Positions 11,255 to 20,471 of a stretch of 64,000 nucleotides of DNA are shown in pieces; position 1 is the first letter of the stretch, and the number at the start of each line of letters is the position of its first letter. Origin of the DNA: Accumulibacter sp. (GTDB lineage Bacteria; Pseudomonadota; Gammaproteobacteria; Burkholderiales; Rhodocyclaceae). Location: the NCBI RefSeq assembly GCF_036625195.1, contig NZ_JAZKUG010000001.1, positions 3,844,001 to 3,908,000 on the forward strand, read 5' to 3'. The position numbers and the translations under genes were made by a program. The notes beneath the pieces were generated by a model, which had not been told where the DNA came from, made no database searches, and worked only from the letters and a program-made list of their open reading frames with translations.

Positions 11255-14200
11255 TCAGCCGTCTGCAGCGGACTGCTCATACGTCAACCCGAACACCGTA
11301 TCCGTCAGCCAACGCCTGAACGACTCGTTGTCCATGAACTGCTTGAACAGCTCCGTGTCGTCCTTCAGCACGGCAGTCATGACTCGTGCGAGCGCCTTGT
11401 CGTGCTCGATGCGGGCGTTCTGCCTGTCGGAGTTCTGGCGCGCGTTCCGGTATGCCTTGTCGGCTGCCACTCGCTTCGGGATGTCCTCGGTGATCAGCTT
11501 GTGCACCCGGTCGGCATCGGACCAGGGGATGTTGCCGAACTGGTCGTTGAACGCCTTGAGGATGTTCGAGAGCCGGTCCAGCTCCGGTTCGGGCTTGCGG
11601 CCGCCGCCCGTGGTGGGCACGGGCCGGATCTCGGCATCGGCATCGGGTAGCTGGATCTGGGCCGCCGCCTGCTTCTCGACGCGGTAGCTGTCCATGTCGA
11701 TCGCTTCGAGGATGCCCTTCGCCAAGTCTTCCTCGACGGGCGCCGGCAGCTTGGGGACGAGAAAGCTCAGGAAGATCGAGAGCTTCTCCCACTCGGCGTT
11801 CGTGTACGGCAAGATCGACGAGAGAAACCCATAGGTGCGCAGGAAGGCCTTCGCCTTGCCCTTGAAGTCCACCTGCCCATCCTCGTCCAGCCGCTCGCGG
11901 TAATCGGCGACGCAGGCATCGAGCACCGGGTCGAGCTTGTCACGGTCCGCACCGCCGAGGTAAAGCGCGACGAATTCGTCCACCTGCGCGGCGGCATGGA
12001 CCTGGTAGCCGTCGAGCGCCGCCTTCAGGTCGTGCAGCTTGTTGGGGTCGGTTTCCTCGGCGAGGATCGTCGTGCGGTAGTAGTCGGCGAACGCCTGCCG
12101 GATCGTGTCGGCATCGTTCATGAAGTCGAGCACGAACACGTCGTGCTTCTTCGGATGCGCGCGGTTCAGGCGCGACAGCGTCTGCACCGCCTTGATGCCG
12201 GAGAGCTGCTTGTCCACGTACATCGTGTGCAGCAGCGGCTCGTCGTAGCCGGTCTGGAACTTGTCGGCACAGATCAGAAACCGGTACGGGTCCTGCTGGA
12301 TCCTGTCGGCGATCTGGCTCGACGGAAAGCCGTTGAGCGACGCCTCGGTCAGCTTCGCGCCGCCGTACTCGTACTCGCCGGAGAAGGCGACGATCGCCCG
12401 GCAGCGGCTCCTGCGCTCGGCCAGATAGTCACGGATGGCGTGGAAGTACTGGATCGCGCGCTCGATGCCGCTCGTCACCACCATCGCGCGCGCTTGGCCG
12501 CCGATCCTGTTCAGCGCCAGCACCTGCTCGTGGAAGTGGTCCACCATGATCTCGGCCTTGAGCCGAATCGCGTGGTCGTGGCTCTCGACGTAGCGGCGCA
12601 GCTTCTTCTTCGCCCGCTTGGTGTCGAACTCCGGGTCGCTCGCGACCTTCTTGATGAGCTTGTAGTAGCTGTCGACCGGCGTGTAGTACTTGAGCACGTC
12701 CAGGATGAAGCCCTCCTGGATCGCCTGTTTCATGGTGTAGCTGTGGAACGGCCGGTGCTTCACCGTGCCTTCGGCCTGTGGGTCGGGCTCACCGAAGATC
12801 TCCAGCGTCTTGTTCTTGGGCGTCGCCGTGAAGGCGAAGTAGCTGGCGTTGGGCAGCAGCTTCCTGGCCTCCATCAGCCGGTTGATCCGGTCCTCCAGGG
12901 TCTCGTCGTCGTCCTCCGCACCGGCCGCCGAGAGCGCCATCGACACCGCCGCCGACGTGCGCCCGCCCTGGCTCGAATGCGCCTCGTCGATGACGATCGC
13001 GAACCTGCGCCCGCGGTGCTCGGCGCCGATCGCGTCGAGGATGAACGGGAACTTCTGCACCGTGGAGATGATGATCTTCTTGCCCTCGGCGATGAACTTG
13101 CGCAGGTCGCCCGAATACTCGGCGTGCCCGACCGTCGCGCCCACCTGCGCGAACTGCTTGATGGTGTCGCGGATCTGCTGGTCGAGGATGCGCCGATCGG
13201 TGACGACGATGATCGAGTCGAACACCGTCGCATCGTCCTTCTTGAGCCCGATCAGCTGGTGCGCGAGCCAGGCAATCGAGTTCGACTTGCCGCTGCCCGC
13301 CGAGTGCTGGATCAGATACCGCCGGCCCGCGCCGTTGGCCCGCGCGTCGGCGAGCAGCCGGCGCACCACGTCGAGCTGGTGAAAGCGCGGCCAGACCTGC
13401 AGCACCTTCTTCCTGCCGGTCTTGTGCTCCCTGCTCTCGATGACCTGCGCGTAGTTCTCCAGGATATCCGTCAGGCCCGCCCGCGTGAGGACGCGCTTCC
13501 ACAGGTAGTCGGTCTTCAGCCCGTTCGGATTGGGCGGGTTGCCGGCGCCGTCGTTCCAGCCCAGGTTGAACGGCAGGAACCACGAGCCCTTGCCCTGCAG
13601 GTGGGTACAGAAGCGCACTTCGTGGTCGTCCACGGCGAAGTGCACCACGCAGCGCCCGAACTCGAAGAGCTTCTCGCGCGGGTCGCGGTCGCGCTGGTAC
13701 TGCTGCACGGCGTCTCCCACTGTCTGCTTGGTCAGGCTGTTCTTCAGCTCGAAGGTGGCCACCGGCAGGCCGTTGATGAACAGCGCCAGGTCGAGCGCGC
13801 GCTGCGTCTCGTCGCGGCTGTAGCGCAACTGGCGCGTCACGCTGAAGCGGTTGGCGGCATGACGCACGGCGGCCTTCGCGTTGCCCGGTGAGGGCGTGCC
13901 GTAGAACAGGTCGATGTGATGCGGCCCGTGCTTGATCCCCTGGCGCAACACGTCGATGGTGCCGCGCTTGCTCACCTCACCCTGAAGCCGCGCCAGGAAC
14001 TTGCGCCGCGTCGGGTTATCGCCGTCCAGATCCAGCGCCTCGGCCACCTCGCGCTGCGTCGCGCGCAGGAAGATGCCGAGCTGGCGCAGGTCGACGCAGT
14101 ACTCGCGGTCGTAGTCGCCGGGCTCGCCGCCGACCCAGCCGGCGCTGTGGACTGCAGGGCGCTGCTGCGCCACGTTGCGCGGCACCGAACCGGGGTCACA

Positions 14201-14269
14201 GGCGTCGCCGGTCAGCGCGGTGCAGATCAGGCGCTCCAGGCCGCGCTCGGAGGTGTCGGATGCCGTCAC
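11255..14269 (-). CDS. hsdR: Type I restriction endonuclease subunit R (HsdR)
   Basis: 1004 residues. The N-terminal nuclease region shows DLALFINGLPVATFELKN (PD-ExK type) and the QxxxY-like VQQYQRDRDP. The SF2 translocase follows with Walker A SAGSGKSNSIAWLAH, RRILDQQIRDT, the DEAH box IVIDEAHSSQGG, TATPKNKTLE and FQTGYDEPLLHTMYVDK. The C-terminal helical region contacts the methylase complex. HsdR cleaves DNA after ATP-driven translocation when the HsdM/HsdS complex meets unmethylated sites. The frame is open far upstream inside darG, but GTG 14269 is the start: it forms a GTGA overlap with the darG stop and begins the protein-like sequence. This is the last gene of the operon. Confidence 0.95.
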   Translation of the reverse strand: MTASDTSERGLERLICTALTGDACDPGSVPRNVAQQRPAVHSAGWVGGEPGDYDREYCVDLRQLGIFLRATQREVAEALDLDGDNPTRRKFLARLQGEVSKRGTIDVLRQGIKHGPHHIDLFYGTPSPGNAKAAVRHAANRFSVTRQLRYSRDETQRALDLALFINGLPVATFELKNSLTKQTVGDAVQQYQRDRDPREKLFEFGRCVVHFAVDDHEVRFCTHLQGKGSWFLPFNLGWNDGAGNPPNPNGLKTDYLWKRVLTRAGLTDILENYAQVIESREHKTGRKKVLQVWPRFHQLDVVRRLLADARANGAGRRYLIQHSAGSGKSNSIAWLAHQLIGLKKDDATVFDSIIVVTDRRILDQQIRDTIKQFAQVGATVGHAEYSGDLRKFIAEGKKIIISTVQKFPFILDAIGAEHRGRRFAIVIDEAHSSQGGRTSAAVSMALSAAGAEDDDETLEDRINRLMEARKLLPNASYFAFTATPKNKTLEIFGEPDPQAEGTVKHRPFHSYTMKQAIQEGFILDVLKYYTPVDSYYKLIKKVASDPEFDTKRAKKKLRRYVESHDHAIRLKAEIMVDHFHEQVLALNRIGGQARAMVVTSGIERAIQYFHAIRDYLAERRSRCRAIVAFSGEYEYGGAKLTEASLNGFPSSQIADRIQQDPYRFLICADKFQTGYDEPLLHTMYVDKQLSGIKAVQTLSRLNRAHPKKHDVFVLDFMNDADTIRQAFADYYRTTILAEETDPNKLHDLKAALDGYQVHAAAQVDEFVALYLGGADRDKLDPVLDACVADYRERLDEDGQVDFKGKAKAFLRTYGFLSSILPYTNAEWEKLSIFLSFLVPKLPAPVEEDLAKGILEAIDMDSYRVEKQAAAQIQLPDADAEIRPVPTTGGGRKPEPELDRLSNILKAFNDQFGNIPWSDADRVHKLITEDIPKRVAADKAYRNARQNSDRQNARIEHDKALARVMTAVLKDDTELFKQFMDNESFRRWLTDTVFGLTYEQSAADG

Positions 14270-15330
14270 GCCGAAACTTGCTCCGTCAGTGGCGCCACCC
14301 AACCCTTGGCCGTCAGCACCTCGGCCGCAATGCCGATCTGCCGCGGCGTGAACTGTCGCTTGCGGTCGTTCCAGGCGTAGGTTCGCGCGACCACGTCGGG
14401 CAGCGTGTGCACCGATTCGTGGCGCATGACCCAATGCACGGTGGACAGCAGTTCCAGGCCAAACGGCGATTCGAAGCCTTCCACCAGGGACGCGACCCGC
14501 TCGAAGCGCTCGCGCGTCGGTCCGTGCTCGGCAAGAAATGCCGCGGCTTCCTCCACCGCGCCCGGCACCAGCGCCAACGCCTTGTTGGGCGCATCGCCGC
14601 CGTCGTCGTAACCGGCGAGCAGGTGCCCTTCGATCGCGTGCAGCACGTGACGCAGGTTCTCGGCATAGGGGCCGTACGGCGCGGCCTTGTAGCGCAAGCG
14701 CAGCGGTTCGCCCGCCTCCTGGAGGAAGTACATCAGCTTGTGCACTTCGAGCAGCGTGACGAAGGGATCGAGCAAACCGCCGAGATATCGGTGCATCAGC
14801 TCCACCAGCGCCGCCCGCCCCGCGGTCATCTGCGGGACCTCGCGGCGGTGGTGCATGGTGTCGGACGCCGGCGCCCCATTGGGTTCGTAGACGAGGATCT
14901 GCACGTCGTCGAGCGGGCGCAGTGCCGCCTCGACCCGCGGACGTACCTCGGCCGTCCAATCGAGGCCGCCCAGACCGCTGCCGAGCGGCGGCAGCGCAAT
15001 CGAGCGGATGCGCCGGGCACGGATCTCGGCGACCAGCGCCGCAAGGCCGGCGTCGATGTCCTCGATGCGGCTCTTGCCGCGCCAGTGACGCTTGGTGGGG
15101 AAGTTGATGATGTAGCGCGGCGGCGTGAGCTGCCCGGTCTCGAAGACGAACATGCGGCCCGGCTGCGCCTGCGCGCGCTTGCACGCAGCCGCGTAGGCCT
15201 TGAAGTTCTCCGGAAAGGCGTTCTTGAACTGCAGCGCGATGCCTCGCCCCATCACCCCCACACAATTGACCGTGTTGACGAGCGCTTCCGCCTCGCTCTT
15301 CAGGATGTCGCCGCTGCGGTATTCGATCAT
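14266..15330 (-). CDS. darG: DarG-type macrodomain antitoxin (DNA ADP-ribosyl glycohydrolase)
   Basis: 354 residues. The N-terminal macrodomain (about 1-155) starts MIEYRSGDILKSEAEALVNTVNCVGVMGRGIALQFK and contains the DarG signature PTKRHWRGKSRIEDID, whose lysine is important in characterised DarG proteins. PPLGSGLGGLDW is the ADP-ribose phosphate loop. The C-terminal helical part (LVELMHRYLGGLLDPFVTLLEVHKLMYFLQEAG) is the DarT-contacting region of the family. DarG removes ADP-ribose from DNA bases and also binds DarT. ATG 15330 follows GAGGGG on the minus strand. It lies 20 bases after darT and overlaps hsdR by four bases, so toxin and antitoxin are embedded in the restriction operon. Confidence 0.93.
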   Translation of the reverse strand: MIEYRSGDILKSEAEALVNTVNCVGVMGRGIALQFKNAFPENFKAYAAACKRAQAQPGRMFVFETGQLTPPRYIINFPTKRHWRGKSRIEDIDAGLAALVAEIRARRIRSIALPPLGSGLGGLDWTAEVRPRVEAALRPLDDVQILVYEPNGAPASDTMHHRREVPQMTAGRAALVELMHRYLGGLLDPFVTLLEVHKLMYFLQEAGEPLRLRYKAAPYGPYAENLRHVLHAIEGHLLAGYDDGGDAPNKALALVPGAVEEAAAFLAEHGPTRERFERVASLVEGFESPFGLELLSTVHWVMRHESVHTLPDVVARTYAWNDRKRQFTPRQIGIAAEVLTAKGWVAPLTEQVSA

Positions 15331-15350
15331 GGCGGGCCCCTCGTAAGTCG

Positions 15351-15992
15351 TCAGTAATACCACTCCGGGCGAACCTCGACCGGTGGCCTGTGTCCGTGCG
15401 CCGGCAGGGCGTTGAGCGCCGAGGTGTAGGTCGCCCGCGACTGCACGCCGATGCGCTCCACCAGATGCCAGGGGAAGCTCTGTTCCAGCAGGAACTCGGC
15501 CTGCTTGCCGTCGTTGCATTGCCGCCAGTCTCGGGCATCCACGGCGTTCCAGTCGATCTCGCCCAACTGACCGAGGTCGCGGCGGTCCTCGAAGTAGCGC
15601 GCACCCGCGTTTGACAGCGCGAAGGCCCAACGGCGAGGCTGTGCATCGGCCCAGGCGACCACGGTGTGCAGGTCGGCCTCGAAGTGGACGAGCGGTCCCT
15701 GCCCGCCCCGGTAGGCGAGCTCCGGGTGATTGCGCTGATCGATCAGGTACAGCATGACCGGCCGCGGGCAGAAGTAGAAGGGGACGCAATCACCCACGAA
15801 CAGTGCCGGATGGCTGGTCAAGAGCAGCTCGTTCAGTCGACGCTGCTTGATGCTATTCATGCCGATCGTGGTGCCCGTTGGCGCCCGCCGCACGACTTCC
15901 CGATCGCACCAGAGGCACTGGTCGGCCACGATCGACGGCAGCCGGTCCACGTGCGCGATGTGGTAGAGCTTGGGCTGCACCGGCACCGTCAT
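15351..15992 (-). CDS. darT: DarT-type DNA ADP-ribosyltransferase toxin (DUF4433)
   Basis: 213 residues. The N-terminal KLYHIAHVDRLPSI is the NAD-binding start of DarT. SIKQRR places the conserved arginine at about residue 51, and GKQAEFLLEQSFPW holds the catalytic glutamate (E166). FYFCPRPVMLY is a further family motif. DarT transfers ADP-ribose from NAD+ to DNA bases and can block phage DNA replication; DarG reverses it. Both catalytic positions are intact, so the toxin is probably active. The start overlaps the hsdS stop as ATGA, so it is likely coupled to hsdS translation. Confidence 0.93.
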   Translation of the reverse strand: MTVPVQPKLYHIAHVDRLPSIVADQCLWCDREVVRRAPTGTTIGMNSIKQRRLNELLLTSHPALFVGDCVPFYFCPRPVMLYLIDQRNHPELAYRGGQGPLVHFEADLHTVVAWADAQPRRWAFALSNAGARYFEDRRDLGQLGEIDWNAVDARDWRQCNDGKQAEFLLEQSFPWHLVERIGVQSRATYTSALNALPAHGHRPPVEVRPEWYY

Positions 15993-17398
15993 GCCTCGGC
16001 CTCTTCGGGTTCCGCGTCAAGGTCGTTGGGTGAGGATTCTTCTTCCGCCTCGCCGAGTGTTTCGGTAACGTCCAGCGACTCGGGCTCCTCGCCGTCCTCC
16101 GGTAGTCGCGCCGCTGCCTCGCGAACGTCCAGCTTGCCCGTCACTACGTCGGCGATGAGGCGGGTGCGGTATTCCTGAAGCAACTGGATTTCCCGCAGCG
16201 CAGCCGCAATTGCCTTGGCCATCTCGGCCGTGCCCGATCCTACGCTCTCCAAGATCGCTCGTTGTTCCGCTTCCGGAGGACAGACCACGGGAATCCGCAG
16301 AAACTGCTCCGGGTACAAGCGAAGGCGAGACGACTGAATACCCGTGGATCGGCAAACGTACTCGCTCACGTATGGCCTCGTGCGGAGCAGCAGGTCTGCG
16401 TAATCACCAATCAGAGGCGAACCCCGCCGAGGCCGATAGACGCCATACCCGGGACTGACGAGTCCAACCTGTCGCGCCACTCCAAGTGCGGCCATCCACG
16501 CCCACATGGTGTTTATGACCAAGTCACCTGATCTGCACACTTTGTGGCCGACGTACGACTCGGCCATGAACATCGTGACGCTCTTCTGACTCCGTGGCGT
16601 AACCCCGGTGAGATGGGAAACGGAGAGCAACTCCTCGTCGCCAGAGGCCGAACGCTCATCCACCTCGCGGAAGAACCACTTTGCCGGCCTCTCCTCCCAA
16701 TGCTCCGGCACATCGCCCAGCCACTCCACGCCGGAGGGCTTGAGGCGGACGTTGGGGTCGAGGCCGCGGGTGACGGCGCGGTGGATGATGGCCTGCTTCT
16801 GCTCCTGCAGCAGCTTGATCAGCTTCTGCTTGGCGCCGATGTACCGCCGAATCCGCCGGTCCGCGTGGTCCAGGAAGCGAACGATGGCGGCTTGTTCGGG
16901 GAGAGGTGGGAAGGCGACCGGGATAGCACCGAATTCAGGTGTGTAGAGGCGGTTAAACCCACTACCAACGCCCTTCGACGCTTGCGCAAACTGGTCGACG
17001 ACGAGGGGGGTCTTGAACAACTGCTCGAAGAAGCGAAGCTCGAAGCGTTCGGTTGCAGCGAAAACGCTGTAGTCGGGACTGACTAGGCCTTCATACTCCG
17101 ACACAGCAAACATCCCGGACCACGCCTGCATCCGATTCATCACGAGTTCGCCTGGGCGACAGACCTTATACTTCGACAGGTCGGGGGCGCTCGCAAGCCT
17201 GTTAGAGGCTTCGGCTTGAGGCAGGAGACCCCGCGCTCGGGTCAGCGATAGAAGCAGTCCGTTGCCATCTCCACTTCGCTCGTCCTTCTCACGGAAGAGC
17301 CTCTTGATGCGCTGCACATTCCAATCGCTCGGCACCGCCCCCAGCCACGGCACGCCGGAGTCCTTCATCGCCGGATACGGCCCGAGCCCAGCGATCAT
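15989..17398 (-). CDS. hsdS: Type I restriction specificity subunit S (HsdS)
   Basis: 469 residues with two target recognition domains. Each begins with a G-V-x-W-L-G type motif (KDSGVPWLGAVPSDWNV near residue 12 and KPSGVEWLGDVPEHWEE near the middle). A central conserved helix follows the first (LPEQAAIVRFLDHADRRI, then QKLIKLLQEQKQAII), and a distal helix follows the second (EAEQRAILESV, then EIQLLQEYRTRLIADVVTGKLDVR). HsdS sets the DNA site used by HsdM and HsdR; the site cannot be read from sequence. ATG 17398 overlaps the stop of the YhcG-type gene as ATGA. An acidic tail (EPEEAEA) ends the protein. Confidence 0.93.
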   Translation of the reverse strand: MIAGLGPYPAMKDSGVPWLGAVPSDWNVQRIKRLFREKDERSGDGNGLLLSLTRARGLLPQAEASNRLASAPDLSKYKVCRPGELVMNRMQAWSGMFAVSEYEGLVSPDYSVFAATERFELRFFEQLFKTPLVVDQFAQASKGVGSGFNRLYTPEFGAIPVAFPPLPEQAAIVRFLDHADRRIRRYIGAKQKLIKLLQEQKQAIIHRAVTRGLDPNVRLKPSGVEWLGDVPEHWEERPAKWFFREVDERSASGDEELLSVSHLTGVTPRSQKSVTMFMAESYVGHKVCRSGDLVINTMWAWMAALGVARQVGLVSPGYGVYRPRRGSPLIGDYADLLLRTRPYVSEYVCRSTGIQSSRLRLYPEQFLRIPVVCPPEAEQRAILESVGSGTAEMAKAIAAALREIQLLQEYRTRLIADVVTGKLDVREAAARLPEDGEEPESLDVTETLGEAEEESSPNDLDAEPEEAEA

Positions 17399-18492
17399 GT
17401 CCTCGCCCTCCTGCCGCCCCGCGGCGTCGGCGCAGCCTCGTCGGTGGCCGCCGCCGGCGCACTCAGCGCATAGAACTCGTGCAGCTTGGCCGCCAGCATC
17501 TGCTTGTCGGGCAGCTGCGTCCGGTACTCGGCCACCAATGCCGGCGAGAGCGTGCGGCTCAACGCGTACTCGACGACCTCGCTGTCCTTCGACGCGCACA
17601 GCAGCAGACCGATGGCCGGGTTCTCGTGCGGCTTGCGCACGTCGCGGTCCAGCGCCTCGAGGTAGAAGTTGAGCTTGCCCAGATGTTCGGGCTCGAAGCG
17701 GTCGACTTTCAGCTCGATGGCGATCAGGCAATTCAGGCCGCGATGGAAGAACAGCAGGTCGAGCGCGAAGTCGCGACCACCCACCTGTAGCGGGAATCCG
17801 GATCCGACGAAGCAGAAGTCGCGCCCCAGCTCGATGAGGAAGGCGCGCAACTGGGCCAGCAGGCCGCGGTGCAGGTCGGCTTCGGTGTGCGGGTCGGGCA
17901 GGTTCAGGAATTCGACCGCGTAGACGTCCTTGAATGCGCCGGCGACGTGGTCGCCATGCGTTTGTCTCACCGCCGGTGAGAGTTTTGGCGGCGCGAGCAC
18001 CGCCTGCTCGAAAGCGCCCAGGCGAAGCTGGCGCTCGAGTTCGCGCTTGCCCCAGCGTTGTTCGACGGCCATGCGCAGATAGAACTCGCGCTCTTCGGGC
18101 CGCTTGGCCTGCCCCAGGATGATGAGGTTGTGCGTCCAGGGCAAGACTCTCACCAGTGGTGAGAGTCCTGGATCATCGCGATACGCCTCGAAGAACTGGC
18201 GCATGCGCCACAGGTTCTGCGGCGAGAAGCCGCGCAGGCCGGGAACGCGCTGCGCAATGTAGGCAGCCAGTTGCACCACCGTGCCCTGCGCCCAGCCGTC
18301 GGCTTCGATCCTGTGGTGCAGATAGTCGCCGATGCGCCAATAAAGCTCGATCAGTTCGGTGTTGACGGCCTGCCAGGCGCGCCCGCGCGCCGCCTCGATC
18401 AGGCCCACGACCGCGGCGAAGGCGGCTTCGACCGGTACGCTCGCTGCGGTTGCCGCGGTCGCCGCGCTCACCGGCGTGCGTTTCTTCCTCAC
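17395..18492 (-). CDS. YhcG/DUF1016 PD-(D/E)xK nuclease-domain protein
   Basis: 365 residues. An N-terminal DUF1016 helical domain (LIEAARGRAWQAVNTELIELYWRIGDYL, then RGFSPQNLWRMRQFFEAY) precedes a C-terminal PD-(D/E)xK nuclease fold. The latter reads FCFVGSGFPLQVGGRDFALDLLFFHRG, then IAIELKVDRFEPEHLGKLNFYLEAL; the D, E and K positions are present. Such proteins often sit in type I restriction operons, but their exact role is not established. The GTG at 18492 overlaps the hsdM stop as GTGA, and its own stop overlaps hsdS. It may add a nuclease activity or modulate the complex. Confidence 0.85.
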   Translation of the reverse strand: MRKKRTPVSAATAATAASVPVEAAFAAVVGLIEAARGRAWQAVNTELIELYWRIGDYLHHRIEADGWAQGTVVQLAAYIAQRVPGLRGFSPQNLWRMRQFFEAYRDDPGLSPLVRVLPWTHNLIILGQAKRPEEREFYLRMAVEQRWGKRELERQLRLGAFEQAVLAPPKLSPAVRQTHGDHVAGAFKDVYAVEFLNLPDPHTEADLHRGLLAQLRAFLIELGRDFCFVGSGFPLQVGGRDFALDLLFFHRGLNCLIAIELKVDRFEPEHLGKLNFYLEALDRDVRKPHENPAIGLLLCASKDSEVVEYALSRTLSPALVAEYRTQLPDKQMLAAKLHEFYALSAPAAATDEAAPTPRGGRRART

Positions 18493-20471
18493 AGCGCCTG
18501 CACGCCAACAATTTCGCCGAGCAAGCCCTCGGTCTCCTTCTCGAGCGCGAGGATGTCCGCGCGGATCTCTTCCAAGGTGCGCAGCGGCTGCGGCTTGTAG
18601 AAGTAGCGGGTGAAGCTGATCTCGTAGCCGGTCTTGACGCTGTCCGGCACGTACCACGCGTCGGGCGCGTGCGGCAGCACCTCCCGCCGGATGAAGGCCT
18701 CGATGCCGCCTTCCTCCAGCAGCGGCACCTGCTCGGTGTCGCGCAGGTCGGGGTCGGGCTCGTACTCGACGACGGCCGGCTTGCCGGCGATCGTCGTCTC
18801 GAACAATCCTCGTAGCAGGTCGGCCGCGGTGCCCTTCCTGTGGATCTTGCGGACGACCGGCGGCGCGTCGTCGGCGCGCTCGGCGTTCTCCTTGAGCGCC
18901 TTGATCTCCTTCGGCGAATACGCCCGCTCGGGGTCAATGCCCTTCAGGCGCAGCGGGCGCTCCACGGTCAGCTTCCAGTAGCCGAAGGCGGCGTTCGGAA
19001 AGAGCTTCGATTGCTCGGTCTCCTCGAACCTCAGGAACGCATCGCAGATGCGCCCGATGTCGTCGTCCGACAGCTCGCAGTTCTTCTTGCCCAGGTTCTT
19101 GCGCAGCGGCCTGGACCACTGCGTGGCGTCGATGAGCTGCACCGTGCCCCGGCGGTGCGCCGGCTTGCGGTTGGTGAGCACCCAGACGTAGGTGGCGATG
19201 CCGGTGTTGTAGAACATGTTCAGCGGCAGCGCGACGATGGCTTCGAGCCAGTCGCTCTCGATGATCCAGCGGCGGATGTTGCTCTCGCCCTGGCCGGCGT
19301 CGCCGGTGAACAGCGATGACCCGTTGTGCACTTCGGCGATGCGGCTGCCGAGCCTGGTTCCCCGCTTCATCTTGCTGAGCATGTTGGCCAGGAACAGCAT
19401 CTGTCCGTCGCTCGAACGGGTGATCAGCGAGTACTCGGGGTCGCCCGCGTGTTCGATGACGAAGCGCTGGTCCTTGATGCCTTGCCTGCCGCCCATGCGC
19501 TCGAGGTCGCTCTTCCAGCTCTTGCCGTAGGGCGGGTTGCTGAGCATGAAGTCGAACTCGCGCGAGGGGAAAGCGTCGTTGGCCAGCGTGGAATGCTCCG
19601 GGCCGCCGACGATGTTGTCCGCCGCGTCGCCCTCCCCCTTGAGCAGCAGGTCGGCCTTGCAGATGGCGTAGGTCTCGGCGTTGATCTCCTGCCCGTAGAG
19701 ATGCGTGGTGACCTGCTTGCCGTGCTGGCTGGCAAGCTCCTGAAGCGTCTCCTCGGCGACCGTGAGCATGCCACCCGTACCACAGGCGGCGTCGTACAGG
19801 AGGTAGGTGCCGGATTCGATCTCGTCGGCGATCGGCAGGAAGAGCAGCTTCGCCATGAGCTTCACGGCATCGCGCGGCGTCCAGTGTTCGCCGGCTTCTT
19901 CGTTGTTCTCTTCGTTGAAGCGTCGGACCAGCTCCTCGAACACCGTCCCCATGCCGTGGTTGTCGAGGCCGGGGTGCCTGACCGATCCGTCGCCGCCCAG
20001 CACCGGGTTGGGGCTGAGGTTGATGTCCGGCGAAAGCAGCCTTTCGATCAACGTGCCGAGCGCGTCGGCCTTGGCGAGCCGCGGGATCTGGTTACGGAAC
20101 TCGAAGTTCTCGAGGATGTCCTGCACGTTCGGCGAGAAGCCGTCGAGGTAGGCCTCGAAGTCGGCCTTGAGCTGCTGCTGGCTGGCGCGGGCCTTGAGGT
20201 CGCGCAGCGTGAACCGGGAGGTGTTGTAGAACGCCTGGCCGGCCGCTTGGCGCAGCGCCTGGTCCTGATTGGTGATCGCCGCCCTGTCGAGCGCGGCCTT
20301 CATGTCGAGCACGGCCTGCTTGGTGGGCTCGAGGACGGCGTCGAGCCGGCGAAGCACCGTCATCGGCAGGATGACGTCGCGGTACTTGCCGCGGACGTAG
20401 AGGTCCCGCAGAACGTCGTCGGCAATGCCCCAGATGAAGTTGGCGATCCAGTTGAGTTGTTGCGGTTCCAT
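18489..20471 (-). CDS. hsdM: Type I restriction N6-adenine methyltransferase subunit M (HsdM)
   Basis: 660 residues. The N-terminal helical HsdM domain (NWIANFIWGIADDVLRDLYVRGKYRDVILPMTVLRRLDA) is followed by the Rossmann methylase. This has the SAM motif LLYDAACGTGGMLT and the catalytic NPPYG (in FDFMLSNPPYGKSW), typical of gamma-class N6-adenine methylases. The extra C-terminal segment (TGYEISFTRYFYKPQPLRTLEEIRADILALEKETEGLL) is typical of long HsdM subunits. ATG 20471 shares one base with the stop of the small upstream ORF (TGATG) and begins at the conserved N-terminus. First large gene of the operon. Confidence 0.95.
   Translation of the reverse strand: MEPQQLNWIANFIWGIADDVLRDLYVRGKYRDVILPMTVLRRLDAVLEPTKQAVLDMKAALDRAAITNQDQALRQAAGQAFYNTSRFTLRDLKARASQQQLKADFEAYLDGFSPNVQDILENFEFRNQIPRLAKADALGTLIERLLSPDINLSPNPVLGGDGSVRHPGLDNHGMGTVFEELVRRFNEENNEEAGEHWTPRDAVKLMAKLLFLPIADEIESGTYLLYDAACGTGGMLTVAEETLQELASQHGKQVTTHLYGQEINAETYAICKADLLLKGEGDAADNIVGGPEHSTLANDAFPSREFDFMLSNPPYGKSWKSDLERMGGRQGIKDQRFVIEHAGDPEYSLITRSSDGQMLFLANMLSKMKRGTRLGSRIAEVHNGSSLFTGDAGQGESNIRRWIIESDWLEAIVALPLNMFYNTGIATYVWVLTNRKPAHRRGTVQLIDATQWSRPLRKNLGKKNCELSDDDIGRICDAFLRFEETEQSKLFPNAAFGYWKLTVERPLRLKGIDPERAYSPKEIKALKENAERADDAPPVVRKIHRKGTAADLLRGLFETTIAGKPAVVEYEPDPDLRDTEQVPLLEEGGIEAFIRREVLPHAPDAWYVPDSVKTGYEISFTRYFYKPQPLRTLEEIRADILALEKETEGLLGEIVGVQAL

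Noticed and set aside
11996..13891. 631-codon plus-strand open frame
   Set aside because: Lies opposite hsdR, which has full nuclease and helicase motifs; the translation is R/V/L/D-rich and shows no domain.
14270..15646. N-terminal extension of hsdR by 459 codons
   Set aside because: This stretch is out of frame with darG and not protein-like; the GTGA overlap marks the true hsdR start.
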